A stretch of 64,000 bases of DNA from Callipepla californica brunnescens (lineage: Eukaryota; Chordata; Aves; Galliformes; Odontophoridae). Below are positions 8,961 to 19,653 of the stretch, piece by piece. The stretch's first letter is position 1; each line of letters starts with the position of its first letter. Below the pieces are notes generated by a model, which did no database searches, was not told the DNA's origin, and was given only the letters and a program-made list of their open reading frames with translations. The stretch is from assembly GCA_023055505.1 (NCBI GenBank), contig JALIRH010000008.1, positions 2,666,001 through 2,730,000 on the forward strand, read 5' to 3'. The translations under genes were made by a program, and so were the position numbers.

Positions 8961-11900
8961 GTGTGCCCCGCGGGGCTTCACTCTTCCCTGTGTCTTCCTC
9001 CCCCCAGGCTAACAACATGGTCATCCACACCGCCCTCAGGTACTGCCGGGACAGCCGCGGGCAGGGCCGGGCCGCGCCGCACATCGTGACGTCCAACGTG
9101 GAGCACGACTCCATCCGCCTGCCGCTGGAGCAGCTGGCCAAGGAGAGCCTGGCGGGTGAGCGGGCTGGGGAGGAAGCAGCGGGGCTGGGATGCGGGTATG
9201 TGGCCCCGGCTGCCCTCAAACGGCACGTTGCTGGAAGCTGGGTGTGCTGTGTGGCTGGCATCGAACGCTGCAGGACTCTGCGCGCGTGGGCACGCTGTTC
9301 AGCAGTGTTAGGGCAGCACCGTGGGGCTTCCCAGCACACGTGGGGACTTGTTTCTTATCTTGCAGAAACCACCTTCGTGCCCGTGTCCCCACGAAGTGGG
9401 CGGGCTGAGGTTGACGACGTTCTCGCTGCGGTGCGGCCGACCACCTGCCTGGTTACCATCATGCTGGCCAACAACGAGACAGGGGTCATCATGGTGAGTC
9501 TTGCAGCACGTGGGGTGGGACGCAGCCAGGAAGGTGTCCGGAAGACATCCTTGTAGAAAAGTGCTTGATAAGAGGGAGGACGTGGTTCCTCAGATGCAGA
9601 CTCCCTTCCTGTCAGCCTGTTGCAGAGCTGAGCCAGCGCATCCGTGGCCTCAACCAGAGGAGAGTGGCGGAGGGGCTGCCCAGGATCCTGGTGCACACGG
9701 ATGCAGCGCAGATGATTGGCAAAGGGCGTGTGGATGTGCAGGAGCTGGGGGTGGATTACCTCACCATCGTTGGACACAAGGTACAGCCCTGTATGAGGCC
9801 TGGACACTGTGTTTGTGGACATCTCTGCTTGGTCAGGCCAGGGCAACTAGCAGAACATTGCTGGGAGAGCGCTGTGGGGCACAGCTGTGGGGTTGCAAAG
9901 CTGGGTGGTGGAGCTCCTCCCAGTGAGGAAGACTTGTCTGGAAGGGACAGCAGGAGGTGGCTGAGGGCTGAGGACAGCTCTGCAGGGCACTCAGTTTGGT
10001 CTAGGCCGCCGTCTGTCACCGGGGCACCTGGCACTGTGTTGCGGAGTCAGTGTGAGTTGTTTTCTTTTTCTTTTCACCTGTAGTTCTACGGCCCTAGGAT
10101 CGGCACGCTGTATGTGCGTGGTCCTGGGACCACCACCCCACTGCACCCCATGTTCTTTGGAGGCGGGCAGGAGAGGAATTTTCGGCCAGGGTAAGGTGGC
10201 TGTTTGGTGGCAAAACTGCACCGGGCTGCTCAGCCTGAGCTGAGGTGTCAGCACTGTCACCTCCAGTCCTGGGGTGGGAAATGGGTGTGTGTCTGGGAAC
10301 TAGCTTTGCACCCCCAGGGTGAGCTGTCCCTTCCCAGCTGTGTCAGTGAGCTTCCTGGCAGTGGTGAGGGGCTCCGTGTGGGGAGCATTTGTGCCACGAG
10401 GCTGGAGGGTGGACCAGAAGGTCTGGGTAAAGAAGTCACTGCTCACTCTTCTCTTCCAGCACTGAGAACACCCCAATGATCGCTGGCCTTGGCAAGGTGA
10501 GTTGGACATAGGTGAGAGGTTCCTCATGGCTGCTGCGTGGTAGAGCCAGCGTGGACACAGCCTGCTGCACACCTCAGTCTTTAAAAGTCACAAATTGAGT
10601 TTGAGGGGACAGTGGAACTCCCAAGAAAAGCAGACAGGAGTTTGTGGTGCCAGCCTAAGGAGCTGCTTCAAAGTACACACTGCAGACTTTGCCCTGCATG
10701 CTCCCTAGCAGCGGGGCAGTCACAGCTAATGCTGCACAGAGCACTGTCTGCTGGGAGACGCAGGAGCTCTGGCAATTGCAGAGGTTGTTCCTGGGCTGCA
10801 GCTGCATGCAGAGGGAGTTGTTTGAAGGTCACTGACAGAACCTGTCTGGCTCTTTTCAGGCTGCAGAGCTGGTGAGCAGGAACTGGGAGGCCTATGAGGC
10901 CCACATGCGGGATGTTCGGGACTACCTGGAGGCGAGGCTGGAGGTGAGCAGATCTGGCTCCTGTTGTCTCTCCCCTTCCTGGATCTCAGCCTGCAGAGTG
11001 GAGCCCTGAGCTGGAGTGACGATGTCCTTCTGGCCCAGCCACCTCCTCACCAGGACAGAACTGCTTGTGTTCTCACAGCCCTCTAAATTCTCTAGGCATC
11101 CTTTGGAAAGCTGAGGATCCACTTCAACAGCCAGTTTACAGGCTCCAACCGACTCTGCAATACCTGCAACGTCTCCATCTTGGGCTCAGGCCTTCATGGT
11201 AGCTCTGTTCATGTCTCCTTTGTCTAACTTGCCCACTGTGCCACAACGTGCTGCATGCCTGAGACATGGGGGAGCTCAGCTGTGGCTCGGGCATAGAGAC
11301 TGGCTGGGCAGCGGGCCTCAGAGGGAGGCAGCACTGAGAGACTTGTGTGTGTTGCAGGGCGCAGAGTGCTGTCTCACTGCAAAACCCTTCTCGCCAGTGT
11401 TGGGGCTGCCTGCCACTCTGAGAAAGGAGATCGGTGAGCAGCTGGCCCGAGCAGGGCATCTTTTCAGGGGAGAGAGGGTGGGAGGGAGGGAGAGAAGGCA
11501 GGGAAAGGGACTGTGGTGGGTGTCTGTAGGCATCGCTGCCTGGAGCAAAGGGAGTGTTCTTTCTGGAGGGGCTGAAGAGCAGCAAAGGAGGTCAGGAAAC
11601 ACAGCTGGAATGCGTGACTGCTGCTGGGAAGGACTTTGTCCCTCCTGGCTCTGGTGATGCAGCTGAGATTGGAAGTGCTCCTCTGTGCTTGGCACTGCCC
11701 TAACAGAATGTGCCTTATGTCTGTGTGAGTCCGGGTCTCCCACTTGAGCCCACACTGGGTCTCCACGGGACTCCTTTGGTCGCATATGGGGACAGCAAGT
11801 CCTTTTGGGCTGATCTAGAGCAATGCCAAGTAGAAACACAGGGGAGGTTCTTTCTGGGAGGAGAAAAGCCAGATCTGCCACCGGGAAAGGAGCTGGGTGG

Positions 11901-12202
11901 AGCAGATGCCTTTGGAACACAAGCAGTCCTCCTGGAGTGCATCTGTACAGATGTGCTCCTCGTTAAGGCTCTGCAGTGCTGCCTGGTGATAAGTTTTCTT
12001 GTTTTTTTTCAATTAAACCTGCTCATCCCTGTGTTGTTTCAGGCCCTCCTCGATTCTGCTGAGCTGTGGGATCCCCTGTGACATAGCACAGAACGCCCTG
12101 CGGCTGAGCGTGGGCCGAGACACCACGCGTGCGGACGTGGATCTGGTAGTGCAGGACCTCGTGCAGGCTGTGGCACAGCTTGGCAAGGACCAAGCCTCGT
12201 AG
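8603..12202 (+). CDS. SCLY: selenocysteine lyase, complete, 11 coding exons
   Basis: Cytosolic PLP enzyme that converts L-selenocysteine to L-alanine and selenide, recycling selenium for selenoprotein synthesis; class V aminotransferase fold, NifS/IscS-like. Exons: 8603-8759, 8827-8927, 9008-9155, 9366-9493, 9616-9780, 10084-10190, 10460-10496, 10860-10943, 11096-11198, 11358-11433, 12043-12202. All junctions are GT-AG and stay in frame: 1266 bases, 421 residues, close to the about 445 of human. Visible landmarks: YLDHNATTP near the start, GGTEANN (83-89), SNVEHDS, HTDAAQ, the PLP-binding lysine in TIVGHK (K233, codon 9778-9780, last of exon 5), [15 protein letters not shown], and the catalytic cysteine in GAACHS (C362, codon 11411-11413). 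The ATG at 8603 has good Kozak context (gcggccATGG); a second in-frame ATG at 8615 also fits. No broken residue seen. Confidence 0.95.
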
Positions 12203-15020
12203 CCCCCAGGAATCACTGTCACCCAGGTCTTCAGGGTAGGATTGTGCTCTGCTTTGCTCCTGGGCACTGGTTGTGGCAACGGTGCTGGTTGTGCAGGGGC
12301 AGGATGGTGACCGAACCGATTGCAAGCCACTGCTAAACAGGATTTGCCCCTCTGCTCTTATGTCCAATCTTCTCAGTGGCTGCACACTGAGTCAATTTGG
12401 AATCAGGGTTTGGCAGGAGTAATCTTCTGCCTGACAACCCAGCCAAGCCGACTGATCGATTCAGCAATGTGGAAGTAGTGGCTGGAGGAGGAAGTGAGAT
12501 ATTCTGCATCAGCAGCAGCGTGCTGCCAGCTCTGCTTAGCTGCCTACTGCCTTGCACTCGCAGCAACTGCAGTGTGGCTGCTCTGTCTGCACGGCATGGA
12601 GACAAACTGCTAGTGCCTTAGCAGAAAAGCTTGCAGGTGCGTGCCGGTGGCAGCAGGGAGCTGGGGGCTGTGCTGAGGAGATGGCTTTGCGACTCTGGGG
12701 CTGGGGCAGCTCCTCTAGCTCTTGCTGAGGACTCTGTCATCCCTATTGCATGGTGCAGACATTTCAGGAGCACGGCTGTCAGGCACTCCTTGCTTGCCAG
12801 CACATTTCTGCGTGTCTCTCAAAGAGTCAAAGCTTGGCTCCCTCCAGAGCATAACAGGCGTGGAAGCCATAGGAGCTGAAGGCTTTTGCACTGGTCGTTT
12901 TCCACAAAGGAAGGTTGCCTGCTGTCTTATCACTGAGAGGAAGAAAAACCATCTGTCCTAAAGAGAGATGAGTTATAGCAGCGCAGCAAGAGGCTGGGGC
13001 TGGGCACTGCACTGCCCCTGCCAGAGCCCTAAGCCACAAAAGCTTTTTTTTCAGCTGGGAAAGCGTTGGGCATAGCTTTCCCAGCTCTGCATTGCATTAC
13101 TTGCTCCCCATTGTTCCTACAGTGGCAGAGCTCCTGTTGCTGTCTCCACGTGCTCTGAAAATAAATGGCTGTTGCAGGTGCCCTAATGCGTGCCAGTGCC
13201 CGAGGAGACGTGTCACCCTGCAAGGCCAAGGCAGTTGCTCTGATCACTGACATTAGGAGGACAAGTTTCACGTGCTGGTGCTGGGCTGACTGATGCTGGG
13301 GAATCTGATCTCTGGATATTCATAGGAATAAAAGTGATTGCCAGTGCTGTGGCATTTTCCCACGTAACACATATTTTCCATGGTGTTTTGGGGGAAGCTG
13401 GACTGGTTGAGGTCACAGGAGGGATGGCAGTGCCGGGGGTGGGCAGGGAGGGGCAGCAGGGGGCCCTGGTCACTCCCTGCTGCTGCTGTTGCCCTTGAGC
13501 AGGGAAGCACAGTGCAGTAACGGTGACATAATGGGATAAACGCAGGCGTATTTTCAGAGGCTGAAGTGTTCTGGGACTTAAGAGGAACTACGGTAAGAAC
13601 AAAGCCTTCCACATCTCATCTTCTGGTTTCCTTCTGGGCTTATTCCACTGGGGTCAGCTGCACCCCTGTGTGGTGGATTAGCTCTCAGCTTTGAGCTCCT
13701 TCGTATTTCAGGTGCCAGCCACAGCCTGCCCTTAGCCAAACCACTTCTCACGTCCCTCTTTCAGCTCCAGACAGCAACTGGACTTGCCACACAGATGCCA
13801 ATCCATGACCCAGTGCTGCACCTTTGTCAGGGAGACCACCTGGGGGTGCAGAGGGGGTTATTACTCAGGCCACTACGCTGGGCAGGGGGTGCTGAATGTG
13901 TGCTAAAGCATGCCTACCACCTGCTTTCACTTGCTTCCCAGATATCCTTGATACCTGGAACAGCATCAGTGACTGCTGACACCTCCTGCTAGTGGGTGGG
14001 CTTGGCCCCCATTCCTCCCTGCCACCCTGGTGGTCTCAGGAGCCTGAGGTTCCTAGGGCCAGGCTGCAGCGGCTCAGGTTTTCCATCAGAAACAATACTG
14101 TGGTATGTCTTCTTTGCTACTCTGGCAATGGACTTGTGGTGTTCTTTGTTAGACTGTGTTTACCAGCAAGGAAGAATTATTTTCTCCCTGTTCAGAGACC
14201 CACGTTCAGTCTATGCCAACCACTGCTGAGGTTCACCAGATTGTGTATACTAACTAAGCCATTCTGCTAAGCAGCAATGGCTTCTTCCTTGCCTGGTGGG
14301 CACAGGGCACAAAACAAAGCCCTCGTGTGCTCAGGCTCCTCCTGCTGTGTCTTTTCAGCTGGCTCCCAGCAGTTCCAAGGGGCTCCCAGAAGGATGAGAG
14401 AGATGAGAGCAAATGGCTGACCTCACATTTCTAAGTGATGGTCACAACAGAGTAGGAAAGATGTGCAGTAGGGATTAATGCAATTACTGGGCTGCATTAA
14501 TTGCTGAAAGCACAGCTGTGGGCACAGATTCTTAATGTGCTGTTAGCGTGGCCAGGGATGCCACGTACCCATTACACCCCAGTGCTTTTCGTCCATTTAA
14601 TTTCTAACTGAATTGTTAGGACCCAAACACGCTGACTTAGAAAACTGCTGAAAGGACACTAAGCTTGCAGTATTTCTTTGGGGTGGAAAAATGTTTAGCG
14701 CTGACTGTTCCAGGAATGGTTTTACAGTCACTAGATGCCTGCCAGGCTGTTCCTTGTAAGCACCATTGCTCACACCTCAGTCCCAATTGCAGCCTCTATT
14801 TTTCCCCTCTCTTGCTTAACGCTTGAAACCTCTTTTGGAGAGTGTGGTTCTAGAGAAGGAATACTGCCCTGCTCCAAAAGTAGATCTGCTATTAGCCTGA
14901 ATCTTCCTGGGGCTCTCTTTCACAGTCATAGCACAACTGCAGATCCACTCGAGGGCACGTGGGAAGGAAGTTCTAGAGGTCTGGGCTTCCTGTGTCCATT
15001 CAGACAGAAGCTTAACCACA
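12203..15020. other. convergent interval between SCLY and SLC35G2
   Basis: This stretch holds the SCLY 3' untranslated region (to about 13.2 or 13.4 kb) and then sequence with no gene I can identify. The two genes end towards each other here. In human these two neighbours lie on different chromosomes (2q37.3 and 3q22.3), so this is where ancestral blocks meet in this lineage or were separated in the mammalian one. Confidence 0.5.
13160..13165 (+). terminator. SCLY: candidate polyadenylation signal for SCLY
   Basis: AATAAA lies 958 bases after the SCLY stop and is followed by a GT-rich stretch (tggctgttgcaggtgcc). A second AATAAA at 13327-13332 is an alternative. Which is used cannot be seen from sequence. 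Confidence 0.45.
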
Positions 15021-15564
15021 GAGCACAAAAAGCTTTACTGATAACATTCTTTTGTTTATACGCACAACAGAAATACGAGCGATGATCACGGAAACATTAG
15101 CATTACTTCATTTGGAATGTTACATCCAAAGCACAAGAAGTGTTACAGAGGATACGAACACCCTGGTTGACCATTTTAATGTCCCTACTGCTCATTTTCC
15201 TACTACCACAGTGCACAGTAACGACAGTTGCTCACGAATCCCTCTCTCTCTACGTTACTTTGTCCAGGAAAGTGAGGCAGAACAGGCCTGCAGCTTGTCC
15301 TGTGCTCCACTACCCTCTGTGCTGGAGGTGAACACCCTTCCTCATGTGACAAACATCACTGGTTGTATGCACTACAACAAATTCACCTGTCATGGAAATC
15401 TGGAAGTACCAGTGTTGCTACATCAGCTGTGAAGTTACAGAGCAGAAAGAGGACCTGACCAGTACACTAGAACACGACAGAGTTGGAATGTGTTACTTTC
15501 ACGTGGTCACACACATAACAGATACAACATAACACTGTCCAGAACTGGACAACAAACCTGCAGG
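15021..15564 (-). other. SLC35G2: probable SLC35G2 3' untranslated region
   Basis: The minus strand after the SLC35G2 stop codon has no AATAAA nearby, but it has the variant AGTAAA (plus-strand TTTACT at 15034-15039) followed by GT-rich sequence. The end near 15020 is therefore only a proposal. Confidence 0.3.
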
Positions 15565-16800
15565 TCACTTAATGGAAGAATCCACGATCTCCTGATAATC
15601 TTGTCTTCCTAAATTCTTCCAGGACAGTTTGTAACACGCTAGGAAAAAAACGCTAACCAAAATAACCGCTCCCCCAACAAGATCATAAGTACCTGGCAGG
15701 ATGCGCAGCACGATGAGCTGCAGGACCATGGCGATGACTATCTCTAGGTGCTGCACAGTGCTGACCAGAGCAGGGTGGAACTTGCTCAAGGCGTAGTAGA
15801 CCCCCAGGAAGGCTGCTGTGGAGCACAGGCAGATGGCGAGGAGATAGCTCCAGGTTTCTCCATCCAGTGGGACGATTGGCTCTTGAAGTAAGAACATGGT
15901 GGATGCTCCCCACACCGTTCCCGTCCAACTGAAGGTGAACAGCGCTGTCCACATGCTGATGTTATCTTTGATTGACCTGTAGACTATCATGGAGAGAGCG
16001 GTGGTCAAACCTGCCATAACGGTCATGGTATAGCCAAAAGCTTCCTTCCAGGTGCTCAGTAGGGAGTTCTCCTCCTTGACGATGTTGGGGATCATGACCA
16101 GACAAACGCCAAACACACTGCCCACCACCGTAACCATGTCTACGTAAGCCATTCCTTCATCTACTAGCAAAAAAGCCAAAATGGCACTGAACACTGTCGT
16201 GGTAGCCCTCCACATAATGGTCCCGTTACTAGGGGGAACTATAGAGAAAGACGTGTAAGCACAGGTAATGGAGATAACATTGCAGACCCCGTAGAAGAAG
16301 AGCCGGAGCCTGTACCCTTTGGGGCCAAAGGGTGGCTCGTGGTAGTGACACACAGCGGTAATGGACAGCACCTGTAAGACGGAACGGATGAAAATCAGTT
16401 CTAGTGATGGCACTTTGGAGCGATCAGAAATTAGCCGTGTAATTAGAGCCACGCAGCCGTGAGCCACGGCAGATCCAAAAAGGACTATCCACATCTTCCT
16501 TGACTGCAGAGTATTTCCTTCAGGGAAGTTCTGGAGATGCCCCATTTCGCTGGGTTTGGGCGGCTGTGCTGGCTGAAGCTGCGTGTCTATCGTACCAAAA
16601 AAGGTCCTTTCCCTTTTCTTGCCAGCATTCAGCAGTCTTGTCCTTGGACTGTCCTCCATAAATACACCCGTGTCTTCGTTCCCGTCCTCATATCCCTCCT
16701 CTCCTGGCTGGGGATAATGAGATGTGTATTTCACTGTTACGGCGTTGGGATGAATCTTCACTCGCTTTTTGACTGGATATTTTTGGGAAGTCGAATCCAT
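15565..16800 (-). CDS. SLC35G2: solute carrier family 35 member G2 (TMEM22)
   Basis: Predicted multi-pass membrane protein of the drug/metabolite transporter superfamily; the substrate is not established. The 411-residue frame (human is about 412) lies in one exon, from ATG 16800 (context gaggaaATGG) to TGA 15567-15565. A soluble N-terminal tail of about 100 residues precedes ten hydrophobic segments, at roughly 103-121, 131-150, 165-185, 195-213, 218-237, 254-274, 284-304, 318-338, 345-365 and 372-392. These form two EamA-like repeats (about 103-237 and 254-392). A short cytosolic tail ends in DSSIK. A strong acceptor (cctgttttttccttcag, AG at 16824-16823) lies just upstream, so the exon starts at 16822 and only its first 22 bases are untranslated. 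The gene is head-to-head with STAG1, as in human. Confidence 0.95.
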   Translation of the reverse strand: MDSTSQKYPVKKRVKIHPNAVTVKYTSHYPQPGEEGYEDGNEDTGVFMEDSPRTRLLNAGKKRERTFFGTIDTQLQPAQPPKPSEMGHLQNFPEGNTLQSRKMWIVLFGSAVAHGCVALITRLISDRSKVPSLELIFIRSVLQVLSITAVCHYHEPPFGPKGYRLRLFFYGVCNVISITCAYTSFSIVPPSNGTIMWRATTTVFSAILAFLLVDEGMAYVDMVTVVGSVFGVCLVMIPNIVKEENSLLSTWKEAFGYTMTVMAGLTTALSMIVYRSIKDNISMWTALFTFSWTGTVWGASTMFLLQEPIVPLDGETWSYLLAICLCSTAAFLGVYYALSKFHPALVSTVQHLEIVIAMVLQLIVLRILPGTYDLVGGAVILVSVFFLACYKLSWKNLGRQDYQEIVDSSIK

Positions 16801-16822
16801 TTCCTCAGAGAAATGTCCTGCT

Positions 16823-18393
16823 CTGAAGGAAAAAACAGGGATGCACCGTTATTTCACAAACACTGAGAGGTTCATTAATATGCAAATTCTGACGGTGTTT
16901 ACAAGCTCTTTCTATGGGCCACATCCAAGCACTTGTGGATTGTTCCTGGTTCTGCTTTAACTGCATTTTATTTGCCACATTTTGAAAATGACATGCATTC
17001 TCGTTACGTACAGGTTGTATAACATCCTGCTTTATCTGTATTCTGAGGGAGTTCTCTCTGTAAAGCTTTTTGGACAGTAAATACCCTGTAATGAATGATA
17101 CGTGCTAATTGCTTGCTAATTTTAAAAGATTACAGAAGTTTGGCAGGAGATGGCAGCCTCATTTATAAAGGCCCAGAGAACAACACAGGCAAGGCAGAAT
17201 ATCCCTGAGCACAGCTAGCTTGTGAGTAAACAACACATTTTTTAACACTAACTGACAGCGTTCAAATACCTTCTTCTTTTCACATCGTATTTCCAGTAGC
17301 CGATTTTGCAGACAGATCTGCTCTAAGCCTAATTCAGTTTGCTGTGCACAGCTCCCTGCACCATCTGTGCAAAGAGCCCTTCCAAATGAGGCAGCAGCAG
17401 GGAAATGTCACCTTCCCGGCCTTCCTGTAGAAGGCACCGCTGCCCCACCAAGTAAACAGGCACGCAGGCTCTACCTGCTCTTGAGAGGTCTGATTCCAAG
17501 CCAGAAGGGGAGAACGCTTGCCTGTCAGCTACATCTTTGTCCAGTTATCTAAACAGGAACTGTAAATGCAAACAGAACAGGTTAGAGCGATCTGAGCAGA
17601 GAAAGCGACACTCAGCACAGGCGCGAGACCTTCTGATTTTTGTTCAGAATGGGACGAGATGTGCTGCGGGGCCGTGCTCCTCCGGAACAGCAGCGCTGGG
17701 GCATCGTTAGGGAGGAAAAAAAGGGAAAAAGCAATCAAGAGTAACCTTGCTAAAATGGTCAGGCTGAGGATTCTTAGCCCCTTGCTAAGGTTAGACGCAG
17801 GGTGAGTCGCTGGGAGCGGCCCCACGCGAACACCTCCATCTCCACAGCGTGTGGGGAAAGCACAAGGACAGCGACGCAAGCAGCACACAAGAGGTGCTGC
17901 TACTGGAGCAACAGCAGATGCAGCCCTCTCATCCTGAAGCAGATAACGAATAGCAACCCCCCCCCCAAAGAAATGGATTTCGCTACCAGCATCCCGCAGC
18001 AGAAAAGAGACGAAACGCGTTTGTAAAGGCGGCAGCGGAGCCGCGGGGCGCGCTGAGGGCGCTCTGTGACGGGAGACAAGAGGCGGCGGGCACGGGGCTC
18101 AAGATGGCAGTCCCGCGCGGGCAGCAGCGGGCGGGAACGGGAACCCGAGCGCTTAAAGCAAGGTCGCACAACCCGGGCTGTGGGGCCCGGCACACGGCCC
18201 GCAGCCACTCACACGGGCTGTCCGTGTGCGGGCAGCGGGAAGCGAGCTGGGCGCGCGCCCCGAGCGCTGCCGGCCGTCCTGCGCGCACTTGGAGCACCTG
18301 TATATAACGGGAACGCAGGGCCCCCTCCGCACGCCTCCTCCGAAACGAGCCGCTGCCCGCCCGCCGCTCCCCGCTCGGCTCCACGCCGCTTAC
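16823..18393 (-). other. SLC35G2: SLC35G2 5' UTR intron (proposed)
   Basis: About 1.57 kb between the acceptor before the coding exon and a donor (G then GTAAGC, minus strand, GT at 18393-18392) in the CpG island. No other gene or repeat was recognised inside. The donor choice is inferred; other GT sites exist in this GC-rich stretch. Confidence 0.5.
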
Positions 18394-18560
18394 CGCCGCG
18401 CCGCGCTCACGGCCCGCTCCCGGCGGCGGCCTCGCGTCCCCGCCCGGCCGGCAGCGCCCGTCCCCCGCGGGCGGCATCGCGGCCCCGGGCTGGATCCCGC
18501 CCCGCCGCGGCGACGCCCGTGTCCCGTCTCCCTGACGACGCCCCGCCCCCTCTGCCGCCG
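18394..18560 (-). other. SLC35G2: candidate SLC35G2 first exon (5' UTR)
   Basis: The minus strand reads GGCGCGGCG then GTAAGCGG, a good donor inside the CpG island. The transcription start is not visible; the upper limit is set just below the NRF1/E2F motif pair at 18579-18605. Confidence 0.35.
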
Positions 18561-18716
18561 CGGCGCTGCGCGGGCGCTGCGCATGCGCGGCGTTTTCGCG
18601 CGAAAGACGTTCGCGGCCCGCGGCTCTCGCGTGCCGGGCGGGGCCGCCCCACCCCTCCGCGCCCCTCCCCTCCCCTCCCGGCGGCGGCGGCGGCGCGGGG
18701 CAGTGGCGGCGCGCGG

Positions 18717-18731
18717 CCACCAGGGGGCGCC
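18717..18731 (+). promoter_or_regulatory. CTCF-type binding motif
   Basis: CCACCAGGGGGCGCC matches the core CTCF consensus essentially perfectly and lies in the SLC35G2/STAG1 promoter. Occupancy is not shown by sequence. Confidence 0.65.
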
Positions 18732-18792
18732 GGGGGTCCGGCGCGCGGCGGCGGCTGCGCCATTGGCGGTCGGAAATGCCGCCAGATGGCGG

Positions 18793-18810
18793 TTTAGGAT
18801 TGCGGCTCCG
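18793..18810 (+). other. STAG1: candidate donor of an alternative STAG1 first exon
   Basis: The sequence ggctccg then GTGAGC at 18811 is a fair donor just downstream of a YY1-type motif. It could end an upstream first exon of STAG1. A further GTGAGC follows 18931. Both are weaker than the GTAAGT site after 19653. Confidence 0.3.
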
Positions 18811-19486
18811 GTGAGCGCGGCCCCCGCCGGCGCCGCCGCCCCGGCCCCGGCCCGCACCCGCCCGGACCCCGCGCGCCAGCCGCTCCGCAGGCTCCCGGGG
18901 CGCCGCCCGGCGCGGCGCGGCGCGGCCCGAGGTGAGCGGGCGCGGGGGAGGGAGGGCGCTGGAGGCGCCGATCCAAGATGGAGGCGCGAGGGGCGGGGGC
19001 AGCGGGCCGGGGCCGCTCGCTCGCTCGCTCGGTCTCCGCGGCGGCCGGGCCGGGAGCGGGCGCTGCCCGTGCGAGGAGAGAGGAGAAGGGGAGGGGAGGG
19101 AAGAGGAGGCGGCGCGGGGCGGGGCGGCTCCTGCCGGAGCGGCGGGTCCCCCGGGCGCGGCGCTCTTCGCCGCCATCTCATTGTCCCCGCCGGGGCCGCC
19201 GGGGCCGCGGGGCCGAGCGCGGCGGCCCTCTCCCGCCGACGGGCCCGGCCCCTCCGAGGGCGGCGGCGGCGGCGGCGTTCCCGCGGCCCGGGCCCGCGGG
19301 GGGCGGCGGGGGACGCTCGGGCGGAGCGGGGGGTGGCGCTTCCGCCGCGCGGCGCCCCGGGGCGGCGGAGCGGGAACGGCGGCGGCGGGGAGGGAAAAGC
19401 GCGGGGGCCGGCGGCGAGGAGCCTGGGCCCGGCCCGCGGGAGGGCGGCGGGGCGGCTGGAGGGCGGCCAGGGCCGGGGCGGGGCGC

Positions 19487-19525
19487 GGGGGGGGGGGGGG
19501 GGGGAGGGGGGGGGGGGAGGGGGGG
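19487..19525 (+). repeat. guanine run, G18-A-G12-A-G7
   Basis: Near-pure G tract of 39 bases within the CpG island (18 G at 19487-19504, 12 at 19506-19517, 7 at 19519-19525). It can fold as a G-quadruplex, and its length may vary between individuals or assemblies. Confidence 0.95.
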
Positions 19526-19529
19526 CGCG

Positions 19530-19653
19530 GCCCGGAGCTCCCGGAGTTGCTCGGCGGTGGCGGCGGGATGAGCCCCGCGCTTCTCGCGGCGGCGTTGGCG
19601 AATGCCGTCTCCGGCGGCTGTGTGAATGTCACGTTGCTGCGCGGGGCCGCTTT
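19530..19653 (+). other. STAG1: candidate STAG1 exon 1 (5' UTR), donor GTAAGTA
   Basis: The sequence ccgcttt followed by GTAAGTA (GT at 19654-19655) is a near-perfect donor at the right side of the CpG island. The start is not visible. The exon contains an ATG at 19568 whose frame stays open to the donor and, when joined to the acceptor at 50108, continues to a TAG at 50148-50150. Confidence 0.55.

Noticed and set aside
13452..13468. Possible CTCF motif GCAGCAGGGGGCCCT
   Set aside because: Departs from the core consensus at the GCGC positions and sits in a gene-free stretch; too weak to list.
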